From Aquisphaera insulae (GTDB lineage Bacteria; Planctomycetota; Planctomycetia; Isosphaerales; Isosphaeraceae), in assembly GCF_011064615.1 (NCBI RefSeq), contig NZ_JAALJH010000015.1, positions 61,915 to 125,914 of the forward strand: a stretch of 64,000 nt of DNA. The letters run 5' to 3'. A program made the position numbers and the translations under genes. Under the pieces are notes generated by a model. It saw only the letters and a program-made list of their open reading frames with translations, searched no databases and was not told where the DNA came from. Position 1 is the first letter of the stretch. Every line of letters begins with the position of its first letter. Below are positions 17,166 to 25,904 of this stretch, piece after piece.

Positions 17166-17278
17166 AATCCGGCTCTCCCCCTTACCAAGGGGGAGTTGGA
17201 GGGGGTGGTTGGCGCGGGCCGAGGCGATCGAAGAACCCCCCTGTATCCCCCCTTGGTAAGGGGGGAAGCGGATTCCGG
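17166..17278. repeat. P2 palindromic repeat, copy 2
   Basis: Contains AATCCGGCTCTCCCCCTTACC, AGGGGGAGTTGGAGGGGGTG, the core GGCCGAGGCGATCGAAGAA and then an inverted CCCCCCTTGGTAAGGGGGG arm ending near GCGGATTCCGG. Its outer ends are themselves inverted (AATCCG / CGGATT). It lies between two minus-strand genes. Confidence 0.72.
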
Positions 17279-17305
17279 TTCCTGGCGTGATCCGCGGCGC
17301 CGCGC

Positions 17306-18094
17306 TTATGAGACAGCCCCTGTCCCCCGCAGGGTGCCCGTGAGGACCCGGGCGCACGGCAGCATGCCCGCCTTCTGGAGGGTGGCCCGCGAGGCCACGT
17401 TGGTCGCGTTGCAGCGAGCCGAGGGGATCCGGCCCATCTCGTAGCAGGCCCGCTTCAGCTCCTGGACCAGGAAGCTGCCGTAGCCGCGGCGGCGGTGGGC
17501 GTCGGCCACCGCCATGTAGATGTCGCCATAGGGCACGTTGTAGTGGAAGAGCAGGCCGCCGGCGGCGACGATCTCGCCTTCACCTTCACCTTCGCCGCCG
17601 CCGACCTCGACGACCCAGCCCGCGTCGGTGTCCAGGCCGTGGGCGGCCAGCCGGTCGCGGTCGGCCTCGGTCGCCTCGCGGCAGGCGGCGCCCGGGACGG
17701 CCAGCCCGGTCGTCGTCGCGTCCTGGAAGAGGATCACGGGGGATTCGATCGCCTCGGCGGCATCGTAGAGCATGAGCGTGAGCAGCAGGTCGTTCGACTG
17801 CGCCTCCACGGATTTCGCCCCGCTGACCTCGACGAACCGGCGGAAGAGCGGCAGGGCCCCGGCCCGGTGGTCGGGGAGGACGTAGAACTCGATGACGAGC
17901 TCCCGGGGCTGCTCGCGGATGCCCCCGGCGAGGCCGTAGCCCGCGACGCGGCCGTCGAGGCGCAGCAGGTACGGGTCGGCCCAGCCGCGGCCGAGCCAGG
18001 AGTCCAGGATGATCTGGCAGTCCATCTCGCGGCGGTGCAGGTCCCGGAGGGCCCGCACCTCGTCGCCCGACACCCGCGTCACGTCGATCTCCAT
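17306..18094 (-). CDS. GNAT-family N-acetyltransferase
   Basis: 262 residues in two GNAT-like halves. The C-terminal half holds the acetyl-CoA-binding motif A, RRRGYGSFLVQELKRACYE (about residues 204-222), and the motif B-like tail CNATNVASRATLQKAGML. The N-terminal half (LRLDGRVAGYGLAG) resembles a second, degenerate GNAT fold. An EGEGEGEGE low-complexity loop sits between strands near residue 170. The acceptor is unknown: small molecules, antibiotics or protein N-termini are all possible. It is transcribed away from the first sigma factor gene, with about 180 bases between the two starts. Confidence 0.82.
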   Translation of the reverse strand: MEIDVTRVSGDEVRALRDLHRREMDCQIILDSWLGRGWADPYLLRLDGRVAGYGLAGGIREQPRELVIEFYVLPDHRAGALPLFRRFVEVSGAKSVEAQSNDLLLTLMLYDAAEAIESPVILFQDATTTGLAVPGAACREATEADRDRLAAHGLDTDAGWVVEVGGGEGEGEGEIVAAGGLLFHYNVPYGDIYMAVADAHRRRGYGSFLVQELKRACYEMGRIPSARCNATNVASRATLQKAGMLPCARVLTGTLRGTGAVS

Positions 18095-18274
18095 GGCCGG
18101 CCCCCCCCCGCGCGACGTCCGTCGCCGCGGCTAGGCCGGCTCGGGCGTCGACCGGCGCAGCATGGCATGGCGGGCCGCCCGACGCAACGGCTCGCCCGGC
18201 CGGGATCCCGTTCTCCCGGGGGGTCGCCAGGTTGTCCCGGATTCACCCCGCGGCGCATATTAGGGGTAAGGACC

Positions 18275-18919
18275 ATGGCCATGACGAACGATCCGAGCGA
18301 TACCGGGCATCTCCTCGAGCGGCTCCGCGGGGGCGACAGGCAGGCGCTCACGGACCTCTTCCAGCGCCACCGGGCCCGGCTGCGGCGGATGGTCGAGCTC
18401 CGCCTGGACGCGCGCCTCCAGGGGCGAATCGACGCCAGCGACGTCCTCCAGGATGCGTTCCTCGACGCCGCCAGCCACCTGGACGCCTATCTCCGCGGCA
18501 CCGACCTGCCGCCGTTCCTCTGGCTGCGATGCGTGGTGAGCCAGCGGCTGGCGATCTGCCACCGGCGGCACCGCGGCACCAAGATGCGCGACGTCTCCCA
18601 GGAGATCTCGCTGCATCGCGACGCCACGCCCCAGGCGAGCTCGGCGGCGCTCGCCTCGATGCTGCTGGGCCGGCTCACCTCGCCCTCGAACGCGGCGATC
18701 CGGGCCGAGCAGGTGCTCCGGGTCCAGGAGGCCCTCAACGCCCTGGACCCGATCGACCGCGAGGCGATCGCGCTGCGGCAGTTCGAGGAGCTCAGCCGGG
18801 CGGAGATGGCGCAGGTGCTGGGGATCACCGAGGAGGCCGGCGCCAAGCGCTACATCCGGGCCCTGCGGAGGTTGAAGGCGGTCCTGGAGTCGCGGCCGGG
18901 CGGGGCCGAGGGGCATTGA
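18275..18919 (+). CDS. ECF-type sigma factor paired with a Ser/Thr kinase
   Basis: 214 residues. The ATG at 18275 follows AGGGGTAAGG; a second in-frame ATG is six bases later. Region 2 includes GRIDASDVLQDAFLDAASHL and the DNA-melting part FLWLRCVVSQRLAICHRR; region 4 is LDPIDREAIALRQFEELS followed by the helix-turn-helix RAEMAQVLGITEEAGAKRYI. No anti-sigma factor gene is adjacent; instead a giant kinase gene begins four bases after the stop. In Planctomycetes, ECF groups linked to Ser/Thr kinases are known, and phosphorylation is thought to replace anti-sigma control. A second pair of the same design lies at 32229-37150. Confidence 0.93.
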   Translation: MAMTNDPSDTGHLLERLRGGDRQALTDLFQRHRARLRRMVELRLDARLQGRIDASDVLQDAFLDAASHLDAYLRGTDLPPFLWLRCVVSQRLAICHRRHRGTKMRDVSQEISLHRDATPQASSAALASMLLGRLTSPSNAAIRAEQVLRVQEALNALDPIDREAIALRQFEELSRAEMAQVLGITEEAGAKRYIRALRRLKAVLESRPGGAEGH

Positions 18920-18922
18920 GCC

Positions 18923-21900
18923 ATGGCCTTCGAGGAATCGGAGCGAGACGACCTGCTCGACCGGCTCGCCGAGGAGTTCGCCGCGCGGCTCCGGCGCGGC
19001 GAGCGGCCGGCGCTGAAGGAATACGCCGACCGCTACCCGGAGCTCGCCGACGAGATCCGCGAGGTCTTCCCGGCGATGGCCCAGGTGGAGCGGGCCAAGG
19101 AGATCTGCCAGGACTGGGATCGCGAGGGCGCGGCCGACTCCGCGCCCCCGTCGCAGGTGGGGGACTATCGCATCCTCCGCGAGATCGGCCGCGGCGGCAT
19201 GGGGATCGTCTACGAGGCCGAGCAGGTCTCGCTCGGCCGCCGGGTGGCGCTGAAGGTCCTGCCGTCGCCGTCGGCCCGGGACGCGATGACGCTCGCCCGG
19301 TTCCGCCGCGAGGCCCGCGCCTCGGCCCGGCTGCACCACACCAACATCGTCCCGGTCTTCGACGTGGGCCAGGACGGGGACGTCCGCTACTACGCGATGC
19401 AGTTCATCCAGGGGCAGAGCCTGGACGCGGTCATCCGCGAGCTGCGCCGGCTGCGGGACGTGTCGCGATCCGGACGCGACCGCGATCGCGATCGCGACGG
19501 GACGCCCGCGGCGGGCGGCGAGGACGACCGGCCGAGGGCCGATCGGACCCACCGGATGGCGGCAGAGGCCAGCGTCGCCCTCTCGCTGCTGACGGGCCGG
19601 TTCCGCCAGGGCCCCGCGACGGCCCACCCCGGCGAGGGCGACGGCGACGGCGACGGCGCGGCCCCAGCCGCCGCGCCCGGCCGGGGCCCCGCGGCGGCCC
19701 CCGATCGATCGGCGGTGATGCCGGGCGGCACGCAGCTCTCGGCCGCGGAATCGCGGCACCGGACGTTCCACCGGGGCGTGGCCCACGTCGGCCGCCAGGT
19801 CGCCTCGGCGCTGGCGCACGCCCACGCCCGCGGCATCCTCCACCGCGACATCAAGCCGTCGAACCTCCTGCTCGACACCGAGGGGGTGGTCTGGGTCAGC
19901 GACTTCGGCCTGGCCAAGGTCGACGACGACGAGCTGACGCGGACCGGCGACATCCTGGGCACGCTCCGCTACATGGCCCCGGAGCGGTTCCGCGGCCGGG
20001 GCGACGCCCGGGCCGACGTCTACTCGCTGGGGTTGACCCTCTATGAGCTGCTGGTCCTGCGGCCCGCGTTCGATTCGCCGGATCGCGTGGCGCTCAGCGA
20101 GCAGATCCGGGTCATGGAGCCGGACCGGCCCCGGTCGAAAGACCCGCGGATCCCCCGCGACCTGGAGACGATCGTCCTCAAGGCGATCGAGAAGGACCCG
20201 GCGGACCGCTACGCCACCGCCGAGGCCATGGCCGAGGACCTGCAGCGGTTCCTCGACGATCAGCCGATCCGGGCGCGGCGGGTGGGCGTGCCGGAACGGT
20301 ACGCGCGATGGGCGAGGCGCAACCCCGTGATCGCGATCCTGGGGGGGGTGCTGACGGCGGTGCTGCTGGCGGCAACGGCCTCCTCCGTGCTGGTCGCCCG
20401 GCGGATGGCGGCGCTGGCGAAGGTCAACCAGGACACGGCCAGGAGCGAGCGCGAGGCGAAGCTGGACGCGGTGGCGGCGCGCGAGCAGGCCGACCTCCAG
20501 CGCGAGCGGGCCGAGCAGCACCTCTACACCGCCCGCATCGGCCAGGCCGAGAGCGCGATCCGCCTGCGGGATCCCGCCACGGCGAGGGGCCTGCTGGATG
20601 CGTGCCGCCCCCGGCCCGGCGAGCCGGACCGGCGCGGCTGGGAGTGGTCCTACCTGGACCAGTGGTGCCGGCCCGAATCGGGGACCATCGCCCTGCCCAC
20701 CGCCGCCCAGGCCCGCTGCCTGGCGATCAGCCCCGACGGCCGCACGCTGGCCGTCGGATGCTGGGACCCCGACGCGGTGAATGCCAGGAAGGCCGGGCCG
20801 GTCCCGGCCTACCTGATCGGCCTGCCGGACGGGCGGATCCGGCACGAGCTGGCCGGGCACGAGGTGATCGTCCACGCCGTCGCCTTCCGCCCCGACGGGA
20901 GACGCCTGGCGACCCTCGACGGCGGGGAGGACGTGCGGATCTGGGACACCGAAGACGGCCGGCTGCTCAGGACCCTCCGCGTGGACCCGGCCGGCACGAT
21001 CCGCTCGCCGGAGCTGGCCTGGAGCCCGGACGGGACCCGGATCGCCGTGGTCGCGGAGGGCGCCCCCCTGCGGATCTGGGATCCCGAGACCGGGCGAGAG
21101 ACGTTCGAGATCACGGGGGAGGCCGGGGCCCTGGCCTGGAGCCCGGACGGGGCCCGGATCGCCGTGGGCTTGCCCGAGGGCCGCGGGCTGGAGGTCCGCC
21201 GGTGGGATCCGCGGGCCGAGCGGCCGCAAGGCCCGGCCCTGGCGCAACCCGGCCGGGTCCACACGCTCGCCTGGTCGCCCGACGGCCGCCGGCTGGCCGC
21301 GACCTGGACCGCCCCCGAAGCGAGCCTGCTCGGGACGCGGCTGATCGTCCGCGACACCGCGAGCGGCGCGGATCTCTTCCGGGTGGAGGGGGCCGCGGAG
21401 CTGAAGCCGATCGTCTTCAGCCCCGACGGCACGTGGCTGGCGACGGGCGGCGACGCCGAGGTCGTCCAGGTGTTCGACGCGTCGAACGGCCGGCTTCGAG
21501 CCGCCCTGTTCACCGGGGCCACGCAGGTCAGCGGCCTGGCGTTCAGCCGCGACGGCCGCCGGCTCTATGCGGCCGGCTGGGGGATGGGCGGGGTGAAGGT
21601 CCTCGATGCCCTCCGCGAGCCCGGAGGCCGCCGGGTCGCCAGCGGGTCCGCCCATGTCGCGGCCCTCTGGCTCGACCGGGGCGGCATCCGGATCCGGGGG
21701 ATCGAGTGGTCGGCCGGCATGCTCTTCTCCACCGATCCGCTCGACGGCGGAGGGCGGGTCGATCGGCTCATCCCCGCGACCAATCGCCCGCGGTGGCCCC
21801 GCGACGACTTCGCCTTCAGCGACGATGGCCGGCGGCTCGCGGCGCCGCAGCGAGGCGACCGGTCCGTCGTCGGGGTCTGGGACGCCGCGATCGGGCGGCC

Positions 21901-23911
21901 GGTCGCCACGCTGCGGGGATCGGCCGGGGCGGTCTCGGCGGTCGCGTTGGGCCCCCGCGGGGGGTCGCTGGCATCGGCCGCGGTCGACCCGGCGAAGGGG
22001 CGGCCGATCGTGACCCTCTGGGACGTGGCCTCCGGCCGGCGGCTCCGGGACTTCGAGGCGGGGCCGGGCCTGGTCCAGGCCCTCGCCGTCAGCGGCGACG
22101 GCCGACGGCTCGTGGCGGGCGGCGGATATCGCCCGGGCGAGCCGTTCTGGGTCATCGCCTGGGACGCGGAGACGGGCGCCGTGCTCGGATCCCTCGATGG
22201 CCTGGGGTGGGTCACCTCCCTGGCCTTCCACCCGGACGGGAACCGGATCGCCATCGCCGACTTCACCGAGGTGAAGGTCCACCTCTGGGACCTCGCCGCG
22301 GACGCCCGGATCGTGAATCCCGGCCCGAAGGGCGTCAGTTGCGTGCGGTTCCTGCCGGACGGCGAGCGGCTGGCCTCGCTCGGATACGAGGGCGACGTCC
22401 ACCTGGCCGACGCCCGGACCGGCCAGGAGATCCTGGTGCTCCGCGGCTCCGGCCCGCCCGTCGGCGGCCGGGGCTACACCCCCCGCCTGGCCGTCAGCCC
22501 GGACGGCTCCTGCATCGTCGCCAATTCGTCCGGCCTCGACCTCCACCTCTGGGACCTCGGGCCGTCCGCGACCCCGGCGAGCGAGCCGGGTGCCGGCGAC
22601 GTCGCCGGCTGGCTCCGTCGCGGCCGCGCCCTGGCGGAGCGGGGCGACGCCGCGGGCTTCGAAGCCGCCTCGGCGCGGGCCCGCGACCTAAGGGCCGATG
22701 AGCCCTCGCCCTGGATCGAGCACGCCGTTTGGCTCCATCGCCGCGGCGATCCCGCCCGGGCGCGAGAGGCCCTCTCGCGGGCCACGGCGGCCCTCGACGA
22801 CGACCCAGGGCGGTGGATCGACCTGGGCCGGATGCTCGGGCAGCTCGGCTGGGCGGAGGGCTCGACGACCGTCCTGCAGCAGGCGCGATCCCTCTGCGAG
22901 CGGACGCTCTCCCGGGCCCCCGACGACGAGGCCGCCGCCGCGGCCCTGGCCGAGCTGCTCCCGGACGCCGACGCCGTGGCGGGCTGGACCGTCCTAAGGC
23001 CCGACGTCATGACCTCGGCGGCCGGCGCCACGTTGACCCTGCTGCCCGACGGCTCGATCCTGGCCGGCGGCCCGAGCCCGCCCGCCGACACCTGCACGAT
23101 CGAGGCGACGGGGGGCCGGCCCGGGATCACGGCGGTGCAGCTCGAGGCGCTCACCCACCCGGACCTGCCGGGGGGCGGCCCCGGGCGACAGCCGGGGCCG
23201 CATGACGGCGGCCTCTTCTCCATCAGGTCGATCCGCATGGACGACCTCGCCTCGCCCTCCGCCCCGGTCCCGATCCGCCTGGCCGACGCCCGCGCCGACC
23301 ACTGGGGGCCCGGGTTCCCCTCTCCCGTCCGGAGCAAGGCCAACGGGACGGCCATGGAGAGCGTCTGGTCGCAGGAGCCGCTGCCGGGACGGCCCCATCG
23401 GGCCGTTTTCCTGGCCGACCCGCCGGCCGGCCCGGGTCGAGGAAAGCGGCTCCGCGTGGAGCTGACCTCCGGGCTCGGGCTGCCTTATCGGGACACGCTG
23501 GGGCGGTTCCGCCTGTCGGTCACGGATCGCCCGAACCCCTACTTCCCGGCGAGCCTGCGGACCATCCGGGCCGATGCCGAGCGGGACGGGCGCACCCGGC
23601 TGGGCGCGGCCCATCTCCTCCTCGGCGACCGCGAGGCCGCCGCCGCGGTGCTGGCGCGCTCCGCCGCCAGGCCCGGCTCCCCCGCCCTGGACGGCTTCCT
23701 CCTGGCCCTCGCGTGCCATCAGCTCGGCCGCCCCGACGAGGCCCGGACCGCCTGCGATCGCGCCCTCGGGCGGCCCGGGATGAACCCGACCGACGAGGCG
23801 GCCCGGGATGTGGCCGTCGAGGCCCTGATGACGGTCCGCGGCCTGTCCGTCGATCGGGCGCGGGGCCTCCTCCTCGACCGCGCCTTCCCGGCCGATCCCT
23901 TCGCCCGCTGA
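18923..23911 (+). CDS. Transmembrane Ser/Thr protein kinase with WD40 propeller and TPR-like C-terminus
   Basis: 1662 residues. Residues 1-60 form an alpha-helical module (FAARLRRGERPALKEYADRY) shared with the 32229 kinase. The kinase domain starts near 78: P-loop IGRGGMGIVYEAE, VALKVL Lys, catalytic loop HRDIKPSNLLL (about 307) and DFGLAK. Between helices D and E lies an insert of about 110 residues (RDRDRDRDG, GEGDGDGDG, SAVMPGGT). A single membrane helix follows (about 468-495, VIAILGGVLTAVLLAATASS), then 12 or more WD40-like blades (SPDGRTLAVGCW, SPDGTRIAV, LWDVASGRRL) that would be extracytoplasmic, and helical TPR-like repeats. The C-terminus is FPADPFAR. It probably senses an envelope signal and phosphorylates the sigma factor encoded directly upstream. 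Confidence 0.92.
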   Translation: MAFEESERDDLLDRLAEEFAARLRRGERPALKEYADRYPELADEIREVFPAMAQVERAKEICQDWDREGAADSAPPSQVGDYRILREIGRGGMGIVYEAEQVSLGRRVALKVLPSPSARDAMTLARFRREARASARLHHTNIVPVFDVGQDGDVRYYAMQFIQGQSLDAVIRELRRLRDVSRSGRDRDRDRDGTPAAGGEDDRPRADRTHRMAAEASVALSLLTGRFRQGPATAHPGEGDGDGDGAAPAAAPGRGPAAAPDRSAVMPGGTQLSAAESRHRTFHRGVAHVGRQVASALAHAHARGILHRDIKPSNLLLDTEGVVWVSDFGLAKVDDDELTRTGDILGTLRYMAPERFRGRGDARADVYSLGLTLYELLVLRPAFDSPDRVALSEQIRVMEPDRPRSKDPRIPRDLETIVLKAIEKDPADRYATAEAMAEDLQRFLDDQPIRARRVGVPERYARWARRNPVIAILGGVLTAVLLAATASSVLVARRMAALAKVNQDTARSEREAKLDAVAAREQADLQRERAEQHLYTARIGQAESAIRLRDPATARGLLDACRPRPGEPDRRGWEWSYLDQWCRPESGTIALPTAAQARCLAISPDGRTLAVGCWDPDAVNARKAGPVPAYLIGLPDGRIRHELAGHEVIVHAVAFRPDGRRLATLDGGEDVRIWDTEDGRLLRTLRVDPAGTIRSPELAWSPDGTRIAVVAEGAPLRIWDPETGRETFEITGEAGALAWSPDGARIAVGLPEGRGLEVRRWDPRAERPQGPALAQPGRVHTLAWSPDGRRLAATWTAPEASLLGTRLIVRDTASGADLFRVEGAAELKPIVFSPDGTWLATGGDAEVVQVFDASNGRLRAALFTGATQVSGLAFSRDGRRLYAAGWGMGGVKVLDALREPGGRRVASGSAHVAALWLDRGGIRIRGIEWSAGMLFSTDPLDGGGRVDRLIPATNRPRWPRDDFAFSDDGRRLAAPQRGDRSVVGVWDAAIGRPVATLRGSAGAVSAVALGPRGGSLASAAVDPAKGRPIVTLWDVASGRRLRDFEAGPGLVQALAVSGDGRRLVAGGGYRPGEPFWVIAWDAETGAVLGSLDGLGWVTSLAFHPDGNRIAIADFTEVKVHLWDLAADARIVNPGPKGVSCVRFLPDGERLASLGYEGDVHLADARTGQEILVLRGSGPPVGGRGYTPRLAVSPDGSCIVANSSGLDLHLWDLGPSATPASEPGAGDVAGWLRRGRALAERGDAAGFEAASARARDLRADEPSPWIEHAVWLHRRGDPARAREALSRATAALDDDPGRWIDLGRMLGQLGWAEGSTTVLQQARSLCERTLSRAPDDEAAAAALAELLPDADAVAGWTVLRPDVMTSAAGATLTLLPDGSILAGGPSPPADTCTIEATGGRPGITAVQLEALTHPDLPGGGPGRQPGPHDGGLFSIRSIRMDDLASPSAPVPIRLADARADHWGPGFPSPVRSKANGTAMESVWSQEPLPGRPHRAVFLADPPAGPGRGKRLRVELTSGLGLPYRDTLGRFRLSVTDRPNPYFPASLRTIRADAERDGRTRLGAAHLLLGDREAAAAVLARSAARPGSPALDGFLLALACHQLGRPDEARTACDRALGRPGMNPTDEAARDVAVEALMTVRGLSVDRARGLLLDRAFPADPFAR

Positions 23912-24163
23912 TGACTCCGCGCCGATCGCGCGGCGTGCGCATCCTTCGCGCCGGGAGCCGTGGCGGAAGCCAGATGGCCGTTCAGGAGTCGAGACAGAAG
24001 CCGCCTCTCCCGCACGGAGATGGGCAGCACCGAGGCCGCCCATGGTATACGATCACACCCGGGCGATTCGTCGCACGCGGGCGGAAGATCGACGAGGACG
24101 TGCGCCTGTGACCGTCCATCGCCACGGTCCCAGGTGCACGACGTCGGGAGGAGTCGCAACCAG

Positions 24164-25147
24164 ATGACGAGCATGACCATGAAGAAAACGACGATCCTTG
24201 CGGCCGCCACGCTCCTCCTCTCGGCGAGGGCCTTCGCCCAGGAGAAGAAGCCGGATCCGAAGTTCTACATCTTCCTCTGCTTCGGGCAGTCGAACATGGA
24301 GGCCGGGGCCAGGCCCGAAGAGCAAGACAAGGGGCCGGTGGACGAGCGGTTCCGGATGCTGGCGACGGTGGACATGCCGAAGCTCAATCGGCAGATGGGC
24401 CGCTGGTATGTCGCCACGCCGCCGCTCAATCGCCCCGAGAATGGCATGGGCCCGGTGGACTTCTTCGGCCGCACGATGGTGGCGAACCTGCCCCGTGAGT
24501 ACCGCGTGGGCGTGATCAACGTGTCGGTGGCCGGGGCCAGGATCGAGCTCTGGGAGAAGGACTCCTACGCGAGCTACCTCGAGAAGGCCCCGCCGTGGAT
24601 GAAGAACATCTGCAAGCAGTACGGGGACAATCCCTACAAGCGCCTGGTCGAGATGGCGAAGATCGCCCAGCAGGACGGCGTGATCAAGGGAGTCCTGCTG
24701 CACCAGGGCGAGTCGAATCCCAACGACGAGGATTGGTGCAAGAAGGTGAAGGGCATCTACGACAACCTGATGAAGGACCTGGGCCTGAAACCCGAGGACG
24801 TGCCCCTGCTCGCCGGCGAGCTCAAGAGTGCGGAGGAGGGCGGCCGCTGCGCGGGGTTCAACAGCGCGGTCCTGGCGAACCTGCCCAGGGTCGTCCCCAA
24901 CGCGTACATCATTTCTTCCAGGGGGTGTAAGGGAATCCGCGATGGCTTCCACTTCTCGGCGGCCGGCTTCCGCGAGCTTGGCAAGCGGTATGCGATCCGG
25001 ATGCTGAAATGCCTCGGCCTCGAGGCGAAGGCCCCCGCGGCGGCATCGCTCGGCATGTACCCGGAAACCCTGGAGATCGCGAGCGGGGGGGCGCCCGGCC
25101 GGGCGGCGGCCGCTTCTACTGGGCACCATCGCCCAGGCTCACCGTGA
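24164..25147 (+). CDS. Secreted carbohydrate acetylesterase, CE6/sialate O-acetylesterase (SASA) type
   Basis: 327 residues. The ATG at 24164 follows GGGAGGAG by 10 bases; two more ATGs lie within 15 bases. A signal peptide ends at ARAFAQ. The SGNH-like block FYIFLCFGQSNMEAGARP carries the nucleophile Ser, GVLLHQGESN the oxyanion-hole region and DGFHFSAAGF the catalytic Asp-x-x-His. These are typical of the SASA/DUF303 family, which removes acetyl groups from xylan or sialic acids. The C-terminal 40 residues are Ala/Gly-rich and overlap the end of the convergent gene by 32 bases. With the GH43 and GH51 genes it suggests breakdown of acetylated arabinoxylan. Confidence 0.87.
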   Translation: MTSMTMKKTTILAAATLLLSARAFAQEKKPDPKFYIFLCFGQSNMEAGARPEEQDKGPVDERFRMLATVDMPKLNRQMGRWYVATPPLNRPENGMGPVDFFGRTMVANLPREYRVGVINVSVAGARIELWEKDSYASYLEKAPPWMKNICKQYGDNPYKRLVEMAKIAQQDGVIKGVLLHQGESNPNDEDWCKKVKGIYDNLMKDLGLKPEDVPLLAGELKSAEEGGRCAGFNSAVLANLPRVVPNAYIISSRGCKGIRDGFHFSAAGFRELGKRYAIRMLKCLGLEAKAPAAASLGMYPETLEIASGGAPGRAAAASTGHHRPGSP

Positions 25148-25826
25148 ATCCTCGGACGGGTGCGCCACTCGGGTCCAGGAACCTCGCGCAGAAGTCGGTC
25201 GCACCGGCGCCGTTGACGACCGCGCAGCGCACGACGTTCGGCCCTTTCCTGAGCGTCAGCCGCTTCGAGACGCCGTCATCGATGACGGTCTGGCGATCGC
25301 CATAGATGCCGATGACTTCCCGGCCATTGACCCACCACACGGAGGCCGCGTTGGAGCCGATGGCCAGGCGGACGTCCTTCATCTCGGCGGGGCAATGGAC
25401 GACCGTGACGGCCCAGAACAGGGCGTTGGACGTCCGCCGCTTCAGCGAGCGGGCGAAATGATAGAGGTTGAGGTTGTACTCGGTCGTCTCCTCGGCGTGC
25501 CAGGTCAACCGCGATCCCTCCACGTCCACGGAGTCGCCATCCTTCGGGATGACCGTGAGCTGGTTCGGGGAGGATTCGGGCTTGATGGCCGTCCGGACGG
25601 CGTCCTGCGTCAGGCCGACGGCCGGGATCGGCTCGAGGACCAGCCAGCGCCGGATGAACCCCTCGGCGTCCGGCGCGGTGGCGGGGGTCGTGGGCCTGTT
25701 CAGCGTCGATGCGGGGGGGCCCGCGTCGTCCCCCGCGCGGCCGCCGCGCTCATCGGCCGCGGCGAGCTCCAGCACGGCGGCCAGCGTGGCGAGGGCAATC
25801 GCCAGGGAAACGGCATGCTGTCTCAT
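25116..25826 (-). CDS. Secreted protein with beta-sandwich (carbohydrate-binding-like) fold, function unknown
   Basis: 236 residues with a signal peptide (MRQHAVSLAIALATLAAVLE, cleavage near AAADE). The body has alternating strands such as ADVWWVNGREVIGIYGD-like SNAASVWWVNGREVIGIYGD, and VSKRLTLRKGPNVVRC, the pattern of galactose-binding-like domains that planctomycetes attach to sugar esterases and glycosidases. No catalytic motif is visible. It is convergent with the acetylesterase, overlapping it by 32 bases, and 78 bases downstream of the GH43 gene on the same strand, so it may be cotranscribed with that gene and help bind substrate. Confidence 0.68.
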   Translation of the reverse strand: MRQHAVSLAIALATLAAVLELAAADERGGRAGDDAGPPASTLNRPTTPATAPDAEGFIRRWLVLEPIPAVGLTQDAVRTAIKPESSPNQLTVIPKDGDSVDVEGSRLTWHAEETTEYNLNLYHFARSLKRRTSNALFWAVTVVHCPAEMKDVRLAIGSNAASVWWVNGREVIGIYGDRQTVIDDGVSKRLTLRKGPNVVRCAVVNGAGATDFCARFLDPSGAPVRGFTVSLGDGAQ

Positions 25827-25904
25827 CGAACGTCTCCGAGCGACGTGGTCCCGAACATCCGAGGGGGCGGCTCGATGCCGCGTCTCTCACCCGGATTCCG
25901 CGGC

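Noticed and set aside
18260..22546. A 1428-codon minus-strand frame opposite the first kinase
   Set aside because: It is an antisense shadow; the plus frame contains the full kinase and WD40 motifs, while this frame has none.
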